The notes under the pieces are model-generated. The model did not search any database, was not told the origin of the DNA, and was given only the letters and a program-made list of their open reading frames with translations. The position numbers were made by a program, and so were the translations under genes. Shown one piece after another: positions 1-4,559 of a stretch of DNA of 7,698 nt. The DNA is from Bacteroidales bacterium (lineage in GTDB: Bacteria > Bacteroidota > Bacteroidia > Bacteroidales > UBA932): assembly GCA_017555925.1 (NCBI GenBank), contig JAFZFL010000048.1, forward strand, positions 1 through 7,698, in the 5' to 3' direction. The stretch's first letter is position 1. Each line of letters starts with the position of its first letter.

Positions 1-743
1 ATAACGTAAAGAGCGCAGAGGCAGCACTTAAGGAGGCAAAAGAGAATCTCCTTAAAACCACTATATATGCTCCAATGACAGGTATAGTCTCAATGCTTAT
101 GGTTGAAAAGGGTGAGAGAGTTGTAGGAACAAGCCAGATGGCCGGTACAGAGATGCTACGTATTGCCAATTTGAATGAGATGGAGGTTCTTGTAGATGTA
201 AATGAGAATGACATCATCAGATTGAGTCTTAGGGATACTGCCCATATAGAGGTTGATGCCTATCCAAACAGAAAATTCAAAGGTATTGTTACCCAAATAG
301 CCAATTCTGCAAAAAACAGTGGAGCTGCAACTGCAGATCAGGTGACGAACTTTGAAGTTAAAGTAAGCATACTGCCCGAATCATATAGCGACCTCCAGCA
401 GGAGAGTTCCATTCCGTTCCGTCCGGGAATGAGCGCATCCGTTGCAATAAATACCCATACAAGCTATAACGCGCTCACAGTTCCATTGCAATCAATCACC
501 ACCCGAAGCGGTCTTTTAGACACATTGGACCCAACTCAGGTATATGAGCAGATATTCACCTACAACAAAGAGCTGCAGCAAGTGGAGGTTGCAATTGTAA
601 AAAGCGGCATACAGGATATGCAGAACATAGAGATTATTGAGGGTCTTCCCGACAGCGTAGAAGTTGTTACAGGACCATACAATGCCATAAGCCGTACTCT
701 TTCGGACGGCTCAAAAGTTAAAGCAAAAAGAGAGAATGAGTAA
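1..743 (+). CDS. HlyD/MacA-type periplasmic adaptor subunit of an efflux transporter (3' part only)
   Basis: This is the C-terminal part of a membrane-fusion (periplasmic adaptor) protein, which bridges an inner-membrane RND or ABC exporter to a TolC-like outer-membrane channel. The reading frame is open from base 3, so the true start lies left of the window; the ATG at 75 is internal. The visible protein begins with the end of a coiled-coil arm (AEAALKEAKENLLKTT), then the second half of the lipoyl motif (YAPMTGIVS, followed by VEKGERVVGT). A beta-barrel region follows (LVDVNENDIIRLSLRD, then FKGIVTQI and FRPGMSASVAI), then a membrane-proximal segment beginning TVPLQSI. The partner transporter is not in the window, so ABC (MacB-like) versus RND partnership is undecided. 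The last codons overlap tsaB by 8 bp, suggesting one transcript. The family call is secure; the substrate is unknown. Confidence 0.9.
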   Translation, partial: NVKSAEAALKEAKENLLKTTIYAPMTGIVSMLMVEKGERVVGTSQMAGTEMLRIANLNEMEVLVDVNENDIIRLSLRDTAHIEVDAYPNRKFKGIVTQIANSAKNSGAATADQVTNFEVKVSILPESYSDLQQESSIPFRPGMSASVAINTHTSYNALTVPLQSITTRSGLLDTLDPTQVYEQIFTYNKELQQVEVAIVKSGIQDMQNIEIIEGLPDSVEVVTGPYNAISRTLSDGSKVKAKRENE

Positions 744-1464
744 TATAATTCTACTGATAGAGACAGCTACCGAATCATGCTCTGTAGCACTCGCAGACGA
801 CAAAAAAATCATAGCAGAAAAATATATAAACGAGCCCAAGGCTCATGCCACGTTATTGGCAAAATATATAAAAGAGATTCTGCAAGAAAACAATATGACA
901 CTTGCAGATTGCAGTGCGGTTGCAGTTAGTGAAGGGCCCGGTTCATATACCGGATTGAGAGTTGGTGTTTCATGTGCAAAGGGGCTCTGTTATGGAGCAG
1001 AAAAGCCTCTTGTTGCAGTTGGCACACTTGCAGCAATAGCCCAATGCGCTCTTGACAATGATATTATAATCCAAGAGATTGAGAATAAAAGGAAAAACTG
1101 TGAAGAGAAAATGCCTCTGCTTATTGTTCCTATGATTGATGCACGAAGGATGGAGGTATACACCTCAATTTTTGACGAGAAGGGTGTAGAGCTTACAGCC
1201 ACAAATGCAAAAATTCTCAATGAGGAGAGTTTCAAGGAGGAACTTGACTCGGCAATAGTTCTCTTTACAGGAAATGGCGCGCTAAAATTCAAGCCCCTGA
1301 TAAACCACCCGAATGCCATTTTTGCCGAACAGCTGCCCCACGCTACAGGAATGAGAATTATTGCAGATGATCTTTACAATAAAAAAGAGTTCAAAGATTG
1401 TGCATACTTTGAACCCTTCTATCTTAAAGATTTTGTAGCCGGAAAACCAAAAAAACTGCTCTGA
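736..1464 (+). CDS. tsaB: TsaB, tRNA t6A37 threonylcarbamoyltransferase complex dimerization subunit
   Basis: TsaB is the catalytically inactive ASKHA-fold partner of TsaD. In the cytoplasm, with TsaE, it supports transfer of threonylcarbamoyl to A37 of tRNAs that read ANN codons. The 242-residue product has the N-terminal ASKHA strand (IILLIETATESCSVALADD, residues 4-22) and the family hallmark EGPGSYTGLRVG (66-77). It also has IDARRMEVYTS (134-144) and a C-terminal EPFYLKDFVAGKPKK of the kind seen in Bacteroidetes TsaB. E. coli TsaB is about 231 residues; the slight excess here is a charged stretch around residues 105-127. The ATG at 736 lies inside the upstream adaptor gene (8-bp overlap), so translation is probably coupled. 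The last four codons and the TGA stop are built into the following terminator hairpin. Confidence is high from the GPGSYTGLRVG motif and full length. Confidence 0.96.
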   Translation: MSNIILLIETATESCSVALADDKKIIAEKYINEPKAHATLLAKYIKEILQENNMTLADCSAVAVSEGPGSYTGLRVGVSCAKGLCYGAEKPLVAVGTLAAIAQCALDNDIIIQEIENKRKNCEEKMPLLIVPMIDARRMEVYTSIFDEKGVELTATNAKILNEESFKEELDSAIVLFTGNGALKFKPLINHPNAIFAEQLPHATGMRIIADDLYNKKEFKDCAYFEPFYLKDFVAGKPKKLL

Positions 1465-1480
1465 TTGAGCAGTTTTTTTT
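1449..1480. terminator. Bidirectional intrinsic terminator between convergent genes
   Basis: Seven As and CTGCTC (1449-1461) pair with GAGCAG and a T run (1467-1480), giving a 13-bp stem with a 5-base loop TGATT (1462-1466). Read on the plus strand it ends in eight Ts and would stop tsaB transcription; read on the minus strand it ends in seven Ts and lies about 22 bases past the stop of the lipoprotein gene at 1503. Both directions therefore have a GC core plus a U tract. The tsaB stop codon TGA (1462-1464) occupies the loop. The remaining 22 bases to 1502 hold nothing else I can identify. Confidence 0.88.
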
Positions 1481-1502
1481 GCTTTCCCTTATATGTAATG
1501 TA

Positions 1503-2657
1503 CTAGTAAGACAATTTTGCCAACTCTCTCTCCAACTCTCTCTTGTCAAAGATATTTTTTGCCACAATATTTCCAGCTTTATCAAAAACAAACATTGTAG
1601 GCAACTGGGTAACAGCATCTGTATTGAGAACGACAGAAGAAGTTCCAAGTCCGTCACAAACATTTATCCATGGAAGTTCCTGCTCCTTTACAACTGTAGC
1701 CCATTGGGTTTTGTCTATATCAGCACTAACCTGATATATCTCCAATCCCTTTGGATTATACTTCGCATAAAGCTCTTTCAACTCATGGTTATACATCTTC
1801 TGCTGATCCAAACTGCTTGTCCAGAACAATAGAATAAAAGGTTTTCCCAACAATTCAGACATTTTTCTTGTCTGTCCCTTAGTGTCAGGCAAAGCTATCT
1901 CCGGAAAAGCCTGCTCTCCGGCAATATTCATCTTGTTATTGAACTCAAAAGCCTTCTGGTAACGGTCAACCTCATCTTTCAATGAATTTACATACATTGA
2001 ATGCGGATAAGCAACCTTCAATGAATCATACACCTTTTTGAAATATACGACATCGTTAACATCACCAAATAGTGTAAGCTCGCCATTGAACTTCTGATAA
2101 AGCAGAGCTATATTTGACAATGATGCAGGACTCTTCATCATTTGCGCCAATGCACCGCGTTTATATTTTACAAAAAATCTGCTTAACTCAACTTGAAGAT
2201 CTGAAACCTTCTGCACATTACCTGCATCAACTGCATTTACCAGCTCAACTGAGAGTGAATCAAATTTGGCTGTTGCATCATAAATCATCTTTTCAACTTC
2301 GGCAAGTTTCACAGACTCTTCCGACCCCTTTATATCAAGGCCGTTACCAAGTGAATCAACCGAAACCTTCACCTTGTCGCCACCCTTAAGGAGTAGAGAA
2401 GCCACTCTTTTTTTATTGTACGACAAATAGTAGAAATCCGGATTCCCCTCCTTTACATCAACTTTACATTTTGCACGTCCCTGTGCATCCAATGCCAATG
2501 TATCCAGGGCATCAACTCTATTAACATATAATTTTGACAATACAATCTCTTTATTGCCTGCACCGGGAACCTGAACCTCTATTACGGCATTATCCTTTGA
2601 TGCACATGATGCCAACAAACCGGCAGCAGCTGCAATTACAATAGTTTTTAATCTCAT
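1503..2657 (-). CDS. Lipoprotein with DUF4369-like N-terminus and thioredoxin-fold domain lacking the CxxC
   Basis: This is an exported lipoprotein of the TlpA/AhpC-TSA-like group common in Bacteroidetes. I chose the ATG at 2657 (384 residues); a TTG two codons upstream is possible. The signal is MRLKTIVIAAAAGLLAS ending in a lipobox LASC, with Cys18 the predicted lipidated residue. Residues 22 to about 108 resemble DUF4369 (beta-rich, ending LLLKGGDKVKVSVDSLG), followed by a mainly helical linker (about 115-240). The thioredoxin fold begins near 250 (FPEIALPDTKGQ) and includes KPFILLFW (272-279), the cis-proline region QLPTMFVFD (351-359) and a following GNIV strand. Where TlpA/ResA proteins carry WCxxC, this one reads FWTSSLDQQK, with Leu283 and Gln286 in the cysteine positions. 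Only Cys64 and Cys334 remain in the mature chain besides Cys18, so disulfide reductase activity is unlikely. It is the last gene of the greA-HIT unit. A non-redox binding or stress role is inference. Confidence 0.85.
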   Translation of the reverse strand: MRLKTIVIAAAAGLLASCASKDNAVIEVQVPGAGNKEIVLSKLYVNRVDALDTLALDAQGRAKCKVDVKEGNPDFYYLSYNKKRVASLLLKGGDKVKVSVDSLGNGLDIKGSEESVKLAEVEKMIYDATAKFDSLSVELVNAVDAGNVQKVSDLQVELSRFFVKYKRGALAQMMKSPASLSNIALLYQKFNGELTLFGDVNDVVYFKKVYDSLKVAYPHSMYVNSLKDEVDRYQKAFEFNNKMNIAGEQAFPEIALPDTKGQTRKMSELLGKPFILLFWTSSLDQQKMYNHELKELYAKYNPKGLEIYQVSADIDKTQWATVVKEQELPWINVCDGLGTSSVVLNTDAVTQLPTMFVFDKAGNIVAKNIFDKRELERELAKLSY

Positions 2658-2680
2658 ACTCAATATATTAGGTTCTAATT

Positions 2681-3082
2681 TTACAAAGTTTTGAATGCTT
2701 CCGCAATTTTTTCAGTTACCGCCACAAACTCCTCCTGCGACAACTGCAACTTCTCTTTTCTGAAATCGAGGTCCGCCTCAGATTGCAATGGCACAAGGTG
2801 GATATGTGCGTGAGGCACCTCCATACCCAAAACCGCTACTCCAACTCTCTTGCATGGAACAGCTTTATCAAGAGCTTTGGCCACTTTATGGGCAAATGCC
2901 CACAAACCGGCATAATCACTGCTCTCAAGATCAAATATATAATCAACCTCATTTTTAGGAATAACCAATGTATGACCCAAAGCCAATGGATTTATATCTA
3001 AAAATGCGTAGTAGTTTTCATCCTCTGCAACCTTGTACGAAGGAATCTCACCATTCACTATTCTTGTAAAAATAGAAGCCAT
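2681..3082 (-). CDS. HIT-family (histidine triad) nucleotide-binding hydrolase
   Basis: The product is a 133-residue cytoplasmic HIT protein of the HINT-like branch. Such proteins act as dimers on nucleoside phosphoramidates or dinucleotide-type substrates; the exact substrate cannot be read from sequence. The N-terminus MASIFTRIVNGEIPSYKV and ALGHTLVIPK (35-43) are typical. The triad is VPHAHIHLVP (89-98), with His91, His93 and His95, of which the middle one is the expected nucleophile. The length matches the family. I chose the ATG at 3082, 6 bases after the greA stop, because it gives the usual MASIF start; an in-frame TTG at 3088 would add only two residues. The close spacing to greA and the 23-base gap to the lipoprotein gene suggest co-transcription. 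Confidence 0.95.
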   Translation of the reverse strand: MASIFTRIVNGEIPSYKVAEDENYYAFLDINPLALGHTLVIPKNEVDYIFDLESSDYAGLWAFAHKVAKALDKAVPCKRVGVAVLGMEVPHAHIHLVPLQSEADLDFRKEKLQLSQEEFVAVTEKIAEAFKTL

Positions 3083-3088
3083 AACCAA

Positions 3089-3562
3089 TTAAATTGATAT
3101 ATCAATAATCTCAAAATTGATGATGCCGCTTGGAACCTGTACAGCTACAACATCACCCTTTTTCTTGCCAATCAGAGCCTTGCCTATAGGAGTGGCTGCA
3201 GCCAATTTTCCCTCCTTAATATTAGCCTCACTCTCTCCTACCAATGTATACTCTACTATTGCATTGGTTTTAAGATTTTTAATCTTAACCTTATTAAGAA
3301 TCTGAACTTGATCTGTATTGATCTTTGATTCATCTATAATTCTTGCATTTGCTATAAGATCTTGCAATTGAGATATTTTCAACTCACACAAGCCCTGAGC
3401 CTCACGTGCAGCATCATACTCTGCATTCTCAGACAAATCTCCTTTGTCTCTGGCCTCCGCAATCTGCTTTGAGATTGACGGCCTCTCTACTGAAACAAGT
3501 TGTGCCAATTCAGCCTTCAACTTCTCCAATCCTTCTGCTGTTAAATAATGTATTTTAGACAT
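3089..3562 (-). CDS. greA: GreA, transcription elongation (transcript cleavage) factor
   Basis: GreA enters the secondary channel of RNA polymerase and stimulates cleavage of backtracked RNA, restarting stalled complexes. The 157-residue product starts MSKIHYLTAEGLEKLKAELA, the usual opening of the N-terminal coiled coil. At its tip it carries GDLSENAEYDAAR (41-53), with acidic residues Asp42 and Glu45 matching Asp41 and Glu44 of E. coli GreA. The C-terminal FKBP-like domain has TPIGKALIGKKKGDVV (124-139). The length is almost the same as E. coli GreA (158). I chose the ATG at 3562; an upstream in-frame TTG at 3613 would add 17 residues with no family likeness and would run through the promoter and hairpin. 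The HIT gene follows after 6 bases. Confidence 0.97.
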   Translation of the reverse strand: MSKIHYLTAEGLEKLKAELAQLVSVERPSISKQIAEARDKGDLSENAEYDAAREAQGLCELKISQLQDLIANARIIDESKINTDQVQILNKVKIKNLKTNAIVEYTLVGESEANIKEGKLAAATPIGKALIGKKKGDVVAVQVPSGIINFEIIDISI

Positions 3563-3575
3563 AACATATAAAATT

Positions 3576-3603
3576 AAAAAGAATCCCGATTCTGTCGGGA
3601 CCC
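3576..3603 (-). terminator. Hairpin plus T tract in the ribF-greA gap (ribF terminator or greA leader attenuator)
   Basis: On the minus strand TCCCGA (3600-3595) pairs with TCGGGA (3589-3584) across a 5-base loop. In RNA, two G-U pairs and one G-C pair can extend the stem to nine pairs (3603 to 3581). Five Ts follow at once (3580-3576), then AATTT. The structure starts at or just after the predicted greA start site, so it could end transcripts from ribF, attenuate greA, or cap and stabilise the 5' end of the greA mRNA. The sequence does not decide between these. Confidence 0.55.
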
Positions 3604-3609
3604 TTTGTT

Positions 3610-3618
3610 GCAAAGATA
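3610..3618 (-). promoter_or_regulatory. Bacteroidetes-type -7 promoter element for greA
   Basis: On the minus strand this reads TATCTTTGC, a full match to the Bacteroidetes primary sigma -7 consensus TAnnTTTG plus the commonly following C. Transcription would begin about 4-8 bases downstream, near 3603-3607, leaving a leader of roughly 40 bases before the greA ATG. The -33 TTTG box is weak: no TTTG lies 19-21 bases upstream, and the nearest (in GATTTGAA) is only 12 bases away. The site is in the 94-bp gap after ribF. The location and match are good; activity is inferred. Confidence 0.6.
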
Positions 3619-3656
3619 GTAATTATTATTCAAATCTTACTCTTTGAATATATAAT

Positions 3657-4559
3657 TTAATATCCCTCTTTTCCCCTCAACAGATTTAGTGTGGATACTT
3701 TGTCTTTTTCCAATTGCTCTTTCAACAATTGCAGGGATGTGAATTTCTGCTCATCCCTTATCTTCTCCACAAATTTGACAGTCAAATCAAGGCCATATAT
3801 ATCCTCATCAAAATCAAGTATATAAGTCTCTATACTCCTCTCATTGCTATCTGCCACCGTAGGTCTTGTGCCAATATTGCACATTCCCATGTAGCTCTTT
3901 CCAAACACCTCAACCCAAACGGCATACACACCATTTCCAGGCACTGCCTTCAACGGATTGTACAACTTCATATTGGCGGTTGGGAAACCGATTGTTCTGC
4001 CAAGCCTTTGACCCGATACCACAACTCCATTCAACTGGTAGTTATAACCCAGAAAGGCATTGGCCGAAGTTACATTTCCGCCATTAAGCAAGTTTCTTAT
4101 CCTTGTTGAACTTATAATATTGTTGTCTATAAGGAACTCTTCTACTCTCACCACATTTATACCCAAAGAACGGGCAGTCTCTATCATCTCCTGTTGCGAC
4201 TGGTTTACATTGTTGCCCAATCTGTGGTCATAACCTACAATCAACGTAGTTACATTGTATTTCTGCTTGAGGTAACCGTTTAAAAATTCACTTGTCGACA
4301 AACGGCTGAATTCGCGGGAAAAAGGGATGGTGATAAACTCATCCACCCCAAGATCCTTTATAAGTCTCTCTTTTTCATCCAACGAATTCAATAGTCTGAG
4401 ATTACAGGCATCCTGTTGCAGCACATTGCGGGGATGAGGCCAGAATGTGATTACTGCACTCTTTTTGCCCTCATCCGCTGCAACTCTGCATAACTCAGAC
4501 AATACTTTTTGGTGACCCTTATGGACACCATCAAAAAATCCGGTAGCTGCTACAACCAT
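3657..4559 (-). CDS. ribF: RibF, bifunctional riboflavin kinase / FAD synthetase
   Basis: RibF phosphorylates riboflavin to FMN and then adenylylates FMN to FAD in the cytoplasm. The 300-residue protein has both domains. The N-terminal FAD synthetase (FMN adenylyltransferase) domain shows GFFDGVHKGH (7-16), ITFWPHP (37-43), VGYDHRLG (108-115) and SSTRIR (150-155). The C-terminal riboflavin kinase domain shows GRTIGFPTANM (187-197), with the PTAN metal/ATP-binding motif, then GVYAVWV (210-216), NIGTRPT (228-234) and IETYILDFDEDIYG (243-256), whose Glu244 aligns with the catalytic glutamate. The start is well fixed: an in-frame TGA lies four codons upstream (4571-4569) and the ATG at 4559 is the only ATG after it. 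The N-terminus is thus about 10 residues shorter than many homologues. It overlaps the glgP stop by 10 bp. No FMN riboswitch is possible in that space. Confidence 0.96.
   Translation of the reverse strand: MVVAATGFFDGVHKGHQKVLSELCRVAADEGKKSAVITFWPHPRNVLQQDACNLRLLNSLDEKERLIKDLGVDEFITIPFSREFSRLSTSEFLNGYLKQKYNVTTLIVGYDHRLGNNVNQSQQEMIETARSLGINVVRVEEFLIDNNIISSTRIRNLLNGGNVTSANAFLGYNYQLNGVVVSGQRLGRTIGFPTANMKLYNPLKAVPGNGVYAVWVEVFGKSYMGMCNIGTRPTVADSNERSIETYILDFDEDIYGLDLTVKFVEKIRDEQKFTSLQLLKEQLEKDKVSTLNLLRGKEGY

Noticed and set aside
75..77. ATG as the start of the adaptor gene
   Set aside because: The frame is open to the window edge and the upstream residues encode the coiled-coil end and the lipoyl strand of the family, so this is an internal Met.
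990..1319. Minus-strand open frame of 109 codons inside tsaB
   Set aside because: It is antisense to a well-recognised gene, resembles no family I know, and has low-complexity serine and phenylalanine content typical of a shadow frame.
2667..2679. Small inverted repeat ATTAG-GTT-CTAAT before the lipoprotein gene
   Set aside because: Five AT-rich pairs with a 3-base loop are expected by chance in DNA of this composition; no T tract follows.
3563..3613. TTG start at 3613 extending GreA by 17 residues
   Set aside because: The extension has no GreA similarity and covers the predicted transcription start and hairpin; MSKIHYLTAEGLEKL is the normal beginning.
3603..3615. CTTTG-TTG-CAAAG inverted repeat overlapping the -7 element as a possible operator
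   Set aside because: Half of it is the -7 consensus itself and the other half is only five bases, so chance is a sufficient explanation.
3563..3656. FMN or other riboswitch linked to ribF
   Set aside because: The gap lies downstream of ribF, not upstream; upstream of ribF there is only glgP coding sequence, and no conserved riboswitch core is visible.
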